From positions 1 through 28,815 of the forward strand of contig CAYSQW010000044.1 in the NCBI GenBank assembly GCA_964433135.1: a stretch of DNA of 28,815 nucleotides, read 5' to 3'. Position 1 is the first letter of the stretch; every line of letters begins with the position of its first letter. The notes beneath the pieces are model-generated. The model searched no databases. It was not told the DNA's origin and saw nothing but the letters and a program-made list of their open reading frames with translations. The stretch comes from CAYSQW01 sp964433135. Lineage in GTDB: Bacteria; Acidobacteriota; Aminicenantia; Aminicenantales; Aminicenantaceae. Both the position numbers and the translations under genes were made by a program. This document shows positions 1 to 7,570 of the stretch, piece by piece.

Positions 1-1
1 C

Positions 2-886
2 GAGTATGTCGACAACACGGTTAAAAGCGATGAGGACGTGCAAAGGCTGACGGGGCTGCCTTCTTTGGGCTTGATCCCTTATCTTTCGCATGAGGATAAA
101 AAGAAGAAAAGGCCCGGGTATTACAGTCGATACATGTATGGATACGGAAACAAGCAGGGCGATGAAGAGGAGCTTCCCGAGATAAAGGCAATCGAATTTA
201 TCAATCATCTGCACCCGCGGGTCTCTATTGCCGAGGATTACCGGACGGTCAGAACATCGATCCTGCTGTCGCATGCCGACAAGGCGCCCAAGATCATGGT
301 TTTTTCAAGCACCCTGCCCATGGAGGGAAAGACCGCGACCGTCGCCAATATGGCGGTGGCATTCGCGCAATTGGAGAAAAAAGTGCTGGTCATCGATGCG
401 GACCTGAGGAAACCGCGCCTCCACCGGCTGTTCAAGGGAAAAAATACCAAGGGATTGAGTACATTACTGGTAGGAAAGATAGGATTGGATGAGATCATTC
501 AGAAAACAAAAATCGATAACATATGGCTTTTGCCAAGCGGCCCGGTTCCGCCGAATCCGGCTGAGCTTTTAAACTCTCAGCGGATGAAGCTCTTGTTGGA
601 AGGCATGAAAAAAGGATTTGATTTTATTTTGATCGATACACCGCCCGTACTTTCGGTGGTGGATGCCAGGATCCTGGGAACTTTGGCTGAGAGCGTGATC
701 CTGGTTATCCAGCCTGAAAAAACACCGCGCAAGCAGTTTCAGCGCGCGGTGGAGGAACTGCAACGGGGGAAGGCGAAAGTCAGCGGTGTGATATTCAATC
801 AAGCGCGAATCCGCAATAAGTACGATTATCAGGGATATTACCACAGCTATGGATCGCACTATGGCCGGCAGGATAGTGATCGGTAA
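2..886 (+). CDS. BY-kinase (Wzc/CpsD-like), C-terminal part
   Basis: This is the 3' end of a bacterial tyrosine kinase of the polysaccharide co-polymerase (Wzc/CapB/CpsD) family, which controls chain length and export of capsule or exopolysaccharide. The frame is open to the first base of the window, reading EYVDNTVKSDEDVQRLTGLP. That is the typical linker after the second membrane segment, so the Wzz domain and true start lie upstream. A GTG at 38 is in frame but is not the start. A Walker A-like loop (STLPMEGKT), the Walker A' strand (VLVIDADLRKP) and Walker B (FILIDTPP) are all visible. The C-terminus is a Tyr cluster (YDYQGYYHSYGSHY), the usual autophosphorylation tail. The glycine-rich loop has Met where Gly is common (P-M-E-G-K rather than P-G-E-G-K). 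It heads the polysaccharide genes that follow on the same strand. Confidence 0.9.
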   Translation, partial: EYVDNTVKSDEDVQRLTGLPSLGLIPYLSHEDKKKKRPGYYSRYMYGYGNKQGDEEELPEIKAIEFINHLHPRVSIAEDYRTVRTSILLSHADKAPKIMVFSSTLPMEGKTATVANMAVAFAQLEKKVLVIDADLRKPRLHRLFKGKNTKGLSTLLVGKIGLDEIIQKTKIDNIWLLPSGPVPPNPAELLNSQRMKLLLEGMKKGFDFILIDTPPVLSVVDARILGTLAESVILVIQPEKTPRKQFQRAVEELQRGKAKVSGVIFNQARIRNKYDYQGYYHSYGSHYGRQDSDR

Positions 887-1025
887 AGCGGGAACGACAA
901 TTCTATGATGGCGGCGGTGTGAAGGTGCTTTTTCCCTGATGACTGAATCATCCGATAAAAACTGTTTCCTCGGTTTGAAAAAGCATTCAAATATTAGATA
1001 AACATTATTCTTTAACCGCAATTTA

Positions 1026-2732
1026 ATGAACGAAATGGTGAAGAAATATAAAGTCAAGGTGCAAAAGAGTGGGAAGAAAAGATCCTTGACAGCGGAGCGG
1101 AAGCGGAAGCTGGAAGAGATCGAGCTGGCGCGGTCAAGAAAAAGTCTCACGGAATCCCCAAAAAGCGCAAAGAAAAAAGCCGAAAAGAAAGCGAAAACAA
1201 AATCAAAGAGCGGAGAAACAAAACCGAGGGGGAAAAATGCCTCTGATTTCGCCGTTTTGGGGAAAGCGCAGTCGGACTGGAACGGGGTGCAAAAACCGAC
1301 AACCCGATTTAATCGCTTCTGCCGGTCGTTTATAGAGTATGGGATTTACGGCGTTTTGATATTCAGCCCGCTGCCCGCAGCATCGGTTTACGAGTGGTCG
1401 GTGCTGGTGATCGTGCTGGCGGTTTTCGCGATGACGGCGGCCTATCTCGTCATGCCGTATAAGGCGCTTATGAACGGAGTGATGGGCAAGGCGCTCCGGT
1501 GGCCGCAGCGGTTATTTTCACTGCTGTTTGTTTTTTTGATTATTCAGATAGTGCCCTGGCCCAAGTTTCTGGTGCGAATCCTTTCACCTGGAACCTATCG
1601 TTTTTACCAATCGTTCGATCCGGGATTTCAAACAGGCGGATTCCTGAGCCTTTCTCTCGTGCCCTTTGACACGCTGAAAATGAGCTTGGAGATTCTCGCC
1701 TATATACTGCTGGGCTGGCTGGTGTTAAGGACCGTGAGGACGCGAAGGCAGATAAACCGCATCCTGGGTGTGATCGTGGGGATGGGGCTCTTTCAGGCGT
1801 TTTACGGCTTCTTCGAACTTTACAGTAAAAATCCCAGCATCCTTTTTTACAAAAAGATCTATTACCAGGGTTATGTGACCGGCACGTTCGTCAACCGCAA
1901 CCATCTGGCCGGATACCTGGAGATGACGATCCCGCTGATGCTCGGATTGATTCTGGCCCGTTCGGGATTCTTTTCGCTGAGCGGTCTCAGGTGGAAGGAC
2001 AAGCTGCTGAAGCTTTCAGAGAAGGGAATCTACAGCAATCTGCTCTTGGCCATGGGAGTGGTCTTTCTGGCACTGGCGATCATTTTCTCTCAGTCGCGCT
2101 CGGGCATCTCGCTTGTGGTGATCTCCTTTCTGCTGTTTATCGAATTGGGGGTGCTTTATTTCAAGCGGGGAGTGGAGAGAAAACGGGCGATGCAGCGGTT
2201 TCTGGGCGTCGTTTTTATGGGGATAACCGTTCTGGCGATGTTTGCCGGGATCGACGCCACGCTGCAGCGGTTCTCGATGGATAAGATCCTGGCTTCCGAG
2301 CGCCCGGTTTTTTGGAGCAATAGTTTGGAGATTGTAAGCGATTATCCGGTAATGGGATCGGGATTGGGCACATTCGCATCGATATATCCCGCCTATGAAA
2401 ATAATGGAATTAAGGGACACCGCCTCGAACACGCCCACAACGACTACCTGGAATATATGTCCGAGTTGGGTGTTATCGGGATGGCGCTTTTCTTGGGCGG
2501 CATCCTGATGATGCTGATCCCCGCGTTTCTTATCTGGAGGGTGAGGAACCGTCCTTATGTAAAGGGAGTCGGATTGGGCGGGATGGTTGCGGTGCTGGCG
2601 ATATTGATCCACGGAATCACGGATTTCAATCTGCATATCCCGGCCAACATGGTGCTGTTTTCAGTGGTGCTGTCGCTGACCATGGTTGTGTGCTTCTACA
2701 AGGCAAGCGATAAGAATAAAACCTATTCATAA
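1026..2732 (+). CDS. O-antigen ligase/polymerase family membrane protein
   Basis: This is a polytopic inner-membrane protein of the O-antigen ligase/Wzy family, which transfers or polymerises lipid-linked glycans on the periplasmic face. From about residue 100 to the end there are 10 or more hydrophobic segments. A large loop carries the Wzy_C-type motif EHAHNDYLEYMSELGVIG near nt 2427-2480. The family His lies in this motif. The first ~85 residues are unusual: almost half Lys/Arg, with Ala, Ser and Glu, and no hydrophobic stretch. Such an extension is absent from most family members and could be a cytosolic nucleic-acid- or lipid-contacting tail. ATG 1026 and ATG 1035 are both possible starts; neither has a strong ribosome site. 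The gene lies between the tyrosine kinase and a TPR protein, as in exopolysaccharide loci. Ligase versus polymerase cannot be decided from sequence. Confidence 0.85.
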   Translation: MNEMVKKYKVKVQKSGKKRSLTAERKRKLEEIELARSRKSLTESPKSAKKKAEKKAKTKSKSGETKPRGKNASDFAVLGKAQSDWNGVQKPTTRFNRFCRSFIEYGIYGVLIFSPLPAASVYEWSVLVIVLAVFAMTAAYLVMPYKALMNGVMGKALRWPQRLFSLLFVFLIIQIVPWPKFLVRILSPGTYRFYQSFDPGFQTGGFLSLSLVPFDTLKMSLEILAYILLGWLVLRTVRTRRQINRILGVIVGMGLFQAFYGFFELYSKNPSILFYKKIYYQGYVTGTFVNRNHLAGYLEMTIPLMLGLILARSGFFSLSGLRWKDKLLKLSEKGIYSNLLLAMGVVFLALAIIFSQSRSGISLVVISFLLFIELGVLYFKRGVERKRAMQRFLGVVFMGITVLAMFAGIDATLQRFSMDKILASERPVFWSNSLEIVSDYPVMGSGLGTFASIYPAYENNGIKGHRLEHAHNDYLEYMSELGVIGMALFLGGILMMLIPAFLIWRVRNRPYVKGVGLGGMVAVLAILIHGITDFNLHIPANMVLFSVVLSLTMVVCFYKASDKNKTYS

Positions 2733-2824
2733 AATTATGGCGATGATATTTATAACGGATATTTGGTGATTCTTCTGAATGTGAATAGGCCTGATTCAAT
2801 ATCATAATTGTGCATGAGGGAAAG

Positions 2825-2935
2825 ATGAATTTCGTAAGGAATGTTTTGGTGATCGTGGGATTGGGGGTTGTAACCTGGTTTGTGTGCTGGACGTCGCGGA
2901 AAAAAGACGGTACGAGCAAAGGGAAGAGCGATTGA
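2825..2935 (+). CDS. 36-residue single-pass membrane peptide
   Basis: This short reading frame has a good ribosome site (GAGGG at 2816-2820, four bases before ATG). It encodes a hydrophobic segment (VLVIVGLGVVTWFVCW, about residues 7-22) followed by a basic/polar tail (RKKDGTSKGKSD). The positive tail predicts an N-out/C-in single-pass protein. Its stop lies four bases before the ATG of the TPR gene, so translation of the two may be coupled. I recognise no family. Small membrane peptides of this form often stabilise a larger membrane complex, so a role with the O-antigen ligase or TPR protein is possible. That role is inference from position only. Confidence 0.55.
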   Translation: MNFVRNVLVIVGLGVVTWFVCWTSRKKDGTSKGKSD

Positions 2936-2939
2936 CCCA

Positions 2940-4634
2940 ATGGGATTGAAACACGGGTTTAAAAACGGACTGCTCGCTATGGGACTGTGCGTGCTGTCGG
3001 CGCTGTCCGTGCTTATTTACTGGAATCAGCACCTTTACTATCGGGCCGGCAAAACGGATGACCTCGAGCTTAAAAAGGAGCGGCTTGAAAAGGCCGTTCG
3101 TCTCCACCCCTATAACGACAGGGTCTTTTATGAATTGGGCAAGGTCAATTTCAGCCTCACCGTAAGCCGTATCCAGGATATAAACACAAGCAGCGAATAC
3201 CTTGAAGAGTCCATGGATTATTTCACGCGGTCGCTGCGGCTTAATCCGGCCTATGCCGCCGCTCATTACAGCCTGGGGAGGTCGCTGCAGTATGCCGATT
3301 TTATGGGACATGAGCGCGGGCTTACCGCCTTTGATGAATTCGTCAAGGCGGCGCGGCTTGCGGGGTATAACCAAGAGATCATCCACGAGACGGCAAAAAT
3401 TTATCTGTCGCGTTGGAACCGATTGAATGAAGAGGAGAAAAACTTCGCGGGGGGGATTCTCAAACAGGCAGCCTGTTCCGGAGAGAGGGACAGTCTGCTT
3501 GAGCTTCTGCACGGCTGGGCGCTGAGTGTCGAGGATTATGCCGTGATCGAAGCGGTCCTTCCCGAGGAGGAATGGGCGCTCCGCCTGTATGCGGAATTTC
3601 TGGGATCGAAGTCGCTTTCCTGCGGGAAAAGACAGCAGGCTCTGGCCGCGGCGGAGCACCTTCGGTTCCAAAGGGCGCAGGAAGAATATCTTCAGGCCGA
3701 GCGCGACTGGATGCGTGCGAACGATGAGGAGGCGTCCAAACATTACAGAGCGTGTTCCGGTCTGATCAAGAGTTTGAAGTTCTATCAGAATCTCATCGGG
3801 CGCACGATGATCAAGCTGGGAGAGTACCGCAAAATAAAGAAGGAAGTCTCGCTTAAGCTGGGACTGTGTCAGCTGCGGAGAGGAGATGAATGGGAGAAGA
3901 TCGGTCCCTGCTTGCGGGAGTATCTTGAGCTTGAAGATTCCATGGCGGAACTCGATGACCTGGAACAGATGCTGCAGGGACGGGGATTTTTATCCGGACA
4001 GGAGGAAGGCGGGTTTGATGATCTGGAGCGAACGGCGTTTCAGGTCAGGCTCAATAACCGGCAGAACCGGTTCCGGGACTCCATGCGGCTGGGCGGCCGC
4101 ATCAGGGAGAGCCTTGTCCTGATCCCTAAGGAACGGATCGCGGATTATGCCGCGGTGATGATCGAGGTCGGCAATGCCCATCAGCTGGCGGATTATCTAT
4201 ACGATGCGGTGGAGTACTACCGCTTGGCGCTCGATGCCGATCCGCGGAACCTGGAAGCCATGCTGCGGCTGCGCGATAATTACACGCGGCTGGATAAAAG
4301 CGCGGAGCTTAGGAAACTGAACGCCAGGATCGCCGAATGTCTCTCACCCGAAGTGATACGGTTTAAAAAAAAACTTAAGCGGGGACGGATGGAGAGACGG
4401 GACATCTTTTTGGATGGAGAAAAAACCGCAATCGAAATTAGAATCGCAAGAGGGAATGAAAATCCGCCGCCTCTAATCAGTGTCGTGCTGAACGGGATGA
4501 TCGTGGTGGAGAAATACCTCGAAGATGATCGACTGGAAATCGAAGTCGATCCGCTTGCCGGCCGGAACCGGCTGGATATAAGTGTAATCAACCGCGATGT
4601 CGTGTTGGAAGAGGTCAGGCTGAGAGTCAAGTAG
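2940..4634 (+). CDS. membrane-anchored TPR protein of the polysaccharide locus
   Basis: A protein of 564 residues with an N-terminal membrane anchor (GLLAMGLCVLSALSVLIYWN, about residues 11-30) and an extracytoplasmic helical body. At least two tetratricopeptide-like units are visible: one around residues 85-125 (YFTRSLRLNPAYAAAHYSLG) and one around 405-450 (YYRLALDADPRNLEAMLRLRD). The C-terminal ~95 residues, after a Lys-rich linker (RFKKKLKRGRMERR), look like an all-beta domain (DIFLDGEKTAIEIRIARG onward). The reading frame extends upstream to 2880, but that part overlaps the small peptide gene. ATG 2940, four bases after that gene's stop, is therefore the preferred start. TPR proteins commonly scaffold Wzy-dependent or alginate-type export complexes, and the neighbours fit this. 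The exact role is unknown. Confidence 0.75.
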   Translation: MGLKHGFKNGLLAMGLCVLSALSVLIYWNQHLYYRAGKTDDLELKKERLEKAVRLHPYNDRVFYELGKVNFSLTVSRIQDINTSSEYLEESMDYFTRSLRLNPAYAAAHYSLGRSLQYADFMGHERGLTAFDEFVKAARLAGYNQEIIHETAKIYLSRWNRLNEEEKNFAGGILKQAACSGERDSLLELLHGWALSVEDYAVIEAVLPEEEWALRLYAEFLGSKSLSCGKRQQALAAAEHLRFQRAQEEYLQAERDWMRANDEEASKHYRACSGLIKSLKFYQNLIGRTMIKLGEYRKIKKEVSLKLGLCQLRRGDEWEKIGPCLREYLELEDSMAELDDLEQMLQGRGFLSGQEEGGFDDLERTAFQVRLNNRQNRFRDSMRLGGRIRESLVLIPKERIADYAAVMIEVGNAHQLADYLYDAVEYYRLALDADPRNLEAMLRLRDNYTRLDKSAELRKLNARIAECLSPEVIRFKKKLKRGRMERRDIFLDGEKTAIEIRIARGNENPPPLISVVLNGMIVVEKYLEDDRLEIEVDPLAGRNRLDISVINRDVVLEEVRLRVK

Positions 4635-4672
4635 AGAGGGTATAAATATCACTAACCTGAATTATACATAAA

Positions 4673-4784
4673 AAATGTCGATACTTTATGTAAGATATTA
4701 AATATCTATATGTTAAATGATATTTCCATCCGGATCAGCCTGTAACTTTTTATCGTAACTTAGAATCAAAAACAATCGACATTT
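4673..4784. repeat. inverted repeat AAATGTCGAT ... ATCGACATTT
   Basis: Perfect 10-base arms AAATGTCGAT (4673-4682) and ATCGACATTT (4775-4784) flank an AT-rich centre of 92 bases. The same ATGTCGAT/ATCGACAT pairing recurs at 26452-26504. In both places it directly adjoins the ~75-base dispersed repeat, so arms and repeat seem to form one composite element. Confidence 0.6.
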
Positions 4785-4790
4785 ATTCCC

Positions 4791-4906
4791 CTCCGGGCGA
4801 GCCGATCTCACGGCATCAACTTCGTCGCAGCCTGTTCGACGTAGCTCACTACGCCTTCAAAGGCCGCTTCCTAGTCGCTACCATAATCTCGGCCCGTGAA
4901 TAATCC
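4791..4906 (+). repeat. dispersed structured repeat, copy 1
   Basis: A G+C-rich block in an otherwise AT-rich 343-base gap between the TPR gene and the next gene. Its core GCCGATCTCACGGCATC and the following ACTTCGT and ACGCCT blocks match the reverse strand of 26381-26446 over about 75 bases. The ends may pair (CGGGC..GCCGA near 4794-4805 with TCGGCCCG near 4889-4896), which suggests a folded RNA or a small non-autonomous element. No reading frame is convincing here. I see no clear promoter for the gene at 4978. Confidence 0.55.
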
Positions 4907-4977
4907 AGGATAAAAAAAGAAAATGTTTACATTGAGGGGAATTGGCATTACATTATGAGTGTCAGTTAGGGGGGATC

Positions 4978-5622
4978 ATGATTGACGTCAGACAAAGGCA
5001 TTTGTTTTCTATCCTTTCGGTATTGGTATTGGTGCTTCTTTTAGCGCCGCTGCAGGGCCGGGGGGAGGAGACGGGAAAAGGAAGCCTTATAGGCTATGTC
5101 TATGCCCGGGATCAGATAACGCCGGTGGCGGATGCGGTGCTGGTGCTTAAGAATGTCGAATCCGGGCAAGTGATCGAAAGCGGCGGCTCGAATGAATTGG
5201 GCATGTTGACGCTTAAGGATATCGATGCTGCGCTTTATATGGCGGGGATACGTACCGAAACCGACCGCAACTTCAACATCCACGCCATGCTGGGGATCAA
5301 GGACGGAGAGATCGGCAAGGCGGTGTTCACGCTGGTTCAGGAACAGGAGCAGGAACAGACACAGGGTGAATCCGGTGAAAAGGACAAACGCTGCCCGAAA
5401 GGGGAGTCGTATGTTCCGGCGGTCGACGGCGAATGCGATGAAGGCTACAAGTGGAACGCCGAAGGCGGCGAGTGTGAGTGCATCAAACGGAAAGCCGGAT
5501 TGATTCCGTTTCTGTTCTCACCGGGCGGGGTCGCGACGGTGGCGGCGGTGGGAACCGCGACATCGCTTGCGATCGTAAACATAACCGGAGAAACGACGCC
5601 GGTGTCTCCGGCACGGAATTAG
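4978..5622 (+). CDS. secreted Cys-containing surface protein with carboxypeptidase-regulatory-like domain
   Basis: A protein of 214 residues. ATG 4978 follows the ribosome site TTAGGGGGGATC and gives a clear signal peptide (hydrophobic LFSILSVLVLVLLLAPLQG), so it is preferred to an upstream in-frame start. Residues ~33-110 (GSLIGYVYARDQITPVADAV, then GGSNELGMLTLKDIDAALY) look like a CarboxypepD_reg/SpaA-type beta-sandwich of cell-surface proteins. A Gln/Glu repeat (EQEQEQTQGE) links it to a short region with four cysteines (RCPKGES, DGECDEG, GECEC). Near the C-terminus is a hydrophobic Gly/Ala/Val segment (GGVATVAAVGTATSLAIV). It probably sits in the envelope next to the exopolysaccharide apparatus. 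No enzyme motif is seen and the function is unknown. Confidence 0.7.
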   Translation: MIDVRQRHLFSILSVLVLVLLLAPLQGRGEETGKGSLIGYVYARDQITPVADAVLVLKNVESGQVIESGGSNELGMLTLKDIDAALYMAGIRTETDRNFNIHAMLGIKDGEIGKAVFTLVQEQEQEQTQGESGEKDKRCPKGESYVPAVDGECDEGYKWNAEGGECECIKRKAGLIPFLFSPGGVATVAAVGTATSLAIVNITGETTPVSPARN

Positions 5623-5763
5623 GTAGAGGGGATTTTCGGACTCATCAGGGGGGACCTGAGTATACGTTAAAAATGGATGTTTTTGGCGCTTAAACCATAT
5701 ATCTCAGAAACTTGAGGTATGGGGGAAGAGGATAGTATTACCCCTTCCCAACCAATTTAGTCT

Positions 5764-5791
5764 GGCCCGGAGAAATCCGGGCCTTTTTTTT
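5764..5791 (+). terminator. intrinsic terminator, GAAA loop
   Basis: GGCCCGGA-GAAA-TCCGGGCC forms an 8-bp perfect stem with a tetraloop, followed by eight T. It ends the transcription unit that includes the surface-protein gene at 4978-5622. Confidence 0.9.
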
Positions 5792-5827
5792 ATGCTGTTT
5801 GGATGATACATTGAAAGAGAGAAAGCA

Positions 5828-7522
5828 ATGCGGAAGCAGGGTGACAATGGTTTGAAAAAGAGAGTCGGGATTCTCCTCAGGTCGCTTAACGGCAGTAAAT
5901 ATCTCTACGAAACAGTGGAAAAGTTGGCGCGGAGCGGAACGGTAGAGATCTTTTTCATGCTGAACCGGGAGGCGGCGTTAAAAAAGCGGTGGGCAGCCCA
6001 GGCAAGGATGCGAACGCAGGGCGTGCCGCGATTTGCGGCGTGGATATTTTTCATGCTCACGGCGAATGGGGAGGGCGGGATCCTTTCCAGGATATTCCCC
6101 AGGGTAAAAGAACATCGTGATGTCTGGAGCCTGGAAAAATTCATCACGAATGAACCCGTCCGTCTGAACCCGATTGTCTCTTCCTCGGGATTTTCGGTAC
6201 GCTATTCGGACGAAGATATCGAGAGGATAAAATCCCTGGGGCTCGATATCATTATTCGCGGGAATGCTCCGGGTATATTTAGGGGGGAAATCCTGAGCGC
6301 AGCCAAAGAGGGGATCATATCCTTTCATCACGGCGACAACCGCTGGAACCGCGGAGGACCGGCGGCTTTCTGGGAAGTTTATTATCGAAAACCATCGACC
6401 GGGTTCGTCATTCAGATATTGACGGAAGAACTGGATGGGGGAAAGGTGCTGTTCAGGGGAGAAGTCTCCACCTGCCGATCCTATACGGAGAATATCGTCA
6501 AACTCTTTAACGAAAGCAATCCCTATATGGCAAAGATTATTCTGGAATATGCGGAACATGGGACGCTTCCACAACCGGAAGAAAGGACGCCTTTTGGAGG
6601 AACGCTTTTAAGGACGCCGTCGTCGGCACAAACGGTTAAATATATTTTCATGACCCTCCGGGAATTTGCGGGATGGGTTGTGAATCGTATTATCCTGCGG
6701 AAGGGCCTAAGGTGGGGGGTCGCGTTTACTCCCGGTCCCTGGAGAGACGCGGTGCTGCGAAAAGGAACGGAGATAAAAAATCCTGCAGGGCGATTTTTCG
6801 CCGATCCCTTCGTCGTCACCAAAGATGAAAAGACGATATGTTTTGTCGAAGATTACCATTTCAAGGAAAAGAAGGGCCGCATCGCGGCGATTGAAATAAT
6901 CGATAAGAAAAATTACCGGATTCTCGGTCCCGTTCTGGAAGAACCGTTTCACATGTCGTTTCCCTTTGTTTTCGAATACCGGGGAGATCTGTTTATGGTT
7001 CCGGAAACAAGGGAATCAAATGCCATACGGCTTTATAAATGCGTGGAATATCCCCTGCAATGGGAATATCAAAAAGACATCCTCAGCGATGTAAAAGCCG
7101 TCGACTCCATGCTGTTCGAGTATCGATCCAGATGGTGGCTGCTGACCAATCTCGCTGCGGGCGGGAACAGCGATCATGGTTCACAGCTCTTTGCCTATCA
7201 CAGCGAAAATCCTTATTCCGACAACTGGATTCCACATGAAAAAAATCCCCTGGTATTCAACGGCACGATCGCAAGGAACGGCGGGCTGCTCGATGCCGAA
7301 AGCGGTCAGCCCGTAAGGGTCAGGCAGAAACAGGGATTCAATGCCTACGGCGCCGGTCTGACTCTGGCTCAAATAACCGAGCTGACTCCATCGACATTCC
7401 GGGAACGCGAGATCGGTCAGATAACGCCGGATTTCTTCCGGAAAATAAGAGGCTGTCACCAATTCCACAGCAACGGTCGGTATACCGTTTATGATTACGT
7501 GCGTCGTGAAACGATGAAATAG
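5828..7522 (+). CDS. formyltransferase-fold enzyme fused to a GINT1-like propeller domain
   Basis: A 564-residue, two-domain protein. The N-terminal part (about 12-240) resembles the formyl_trans_N fold of methionyl-tRNA and sugar-amine formyltransferases. It contains GIISFHHGDNRWNRGGPAAF (162-181) and EELDGG (200-205). His167 and Asp203 match two members of the catalytic Asn-His-Asp triad, while the Asn position two before the His is Ser165. The C-terminal part (about 295-560) starts NPAGRFFADPFVV and contains CFVEDYH and FVFEYRGDLFMVPE. These match the five-bladed propeller-like domain seen in glucosamine inositolphosphorylceramide transferase (GINT1_N) and related bacterial glycan proteins. 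A likely task is formylating an amino sugar nucleotide or glycan of the local exopolysaccharide, with the propeller binding glycan. There is no signal peptide, so it is cytosolic. Substrate is inference. Confidence 0.7.
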   Translation: MRKQGDNGLKKRVGILLRSLNGSKYLYETVEKLARSGTVEIFFMLNREAALKKRWAAQARMRTQGVPRFAAWIFFMLTANGEGGILSRIFPRVKEHRDVWSLEKFITNEPVRLNPIVSSSGFSVRYSDEDIERIKSLGLDIIIRGNAPGIFRGEILSAAKEGIISFHHGDNRWNRGGPAAFWEVYYRKPSTGFVIQILTEELDGGKVLFRGEVSTCRSYTENIVKLFNESNPYMAKIILEYAEHGTLPQPEERTPFGGTLLRTPSSAQTVKYIFMTLREFAGWVVNRIILRKGLRWGVAFTPGPWRDAVLRKGTEIKNPAGRFFADPFVVTKDEKTICFVEDYHFKEKKGRIAAIEIIDKKNYRILGPVLEEPFHMSFPFVFEYRGDLFMVPETRESNAIRLYKCVEYPLQWEYQKDILSDVKAVDSMLFEYRSRWWLLTNLAAGGNSDHGSQLFAYHSENPYSDNWIPHEKNPLVFNGTIARNGGLLDAESGQPVRVRQKQGFNAYGAGLTLAQITELTPSTFREREIGQITPDFFRKIRGCHQFHSNGRYTVYDYVRRETMK

Positions 7523-7534
7523 GGTATATCAAAG

Positions 7535-7568
7535 AAAAAGGCCCGGAGAAATCCGGGCCTTTTTTTTT
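7535..7568. terminator. bidirectional intrinsic terminator
   Basis: AAAAA-GGCCCGGA-GAAA-TCCGGGCC followed by nine T. The A-run before the stem and the T-run after it let it stop transcription both from the formyltransferase gene and from the convergent aminotransferase gene. Stem and loop are identical to the terminator at 5764-5791. Confidence 0.9.
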
Positions 7569-7570
7569 GC

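Noticed and set aside
2744..2805. 8-bp inverted repeat ATGATATT ... AATATCAT before the small membrane peptide gene
   Set aside because: AT-rich arms of this length with a wide centre are expected by chance; there is no T-run or other supporting signal.
4673..4906. CRISPR or tRNA origin for the repeats in this gap
   Set aside because: There are no regularly spaced direct repeats and no cloverleaf or CCA end; the pattern is one inverted repeat and one block.
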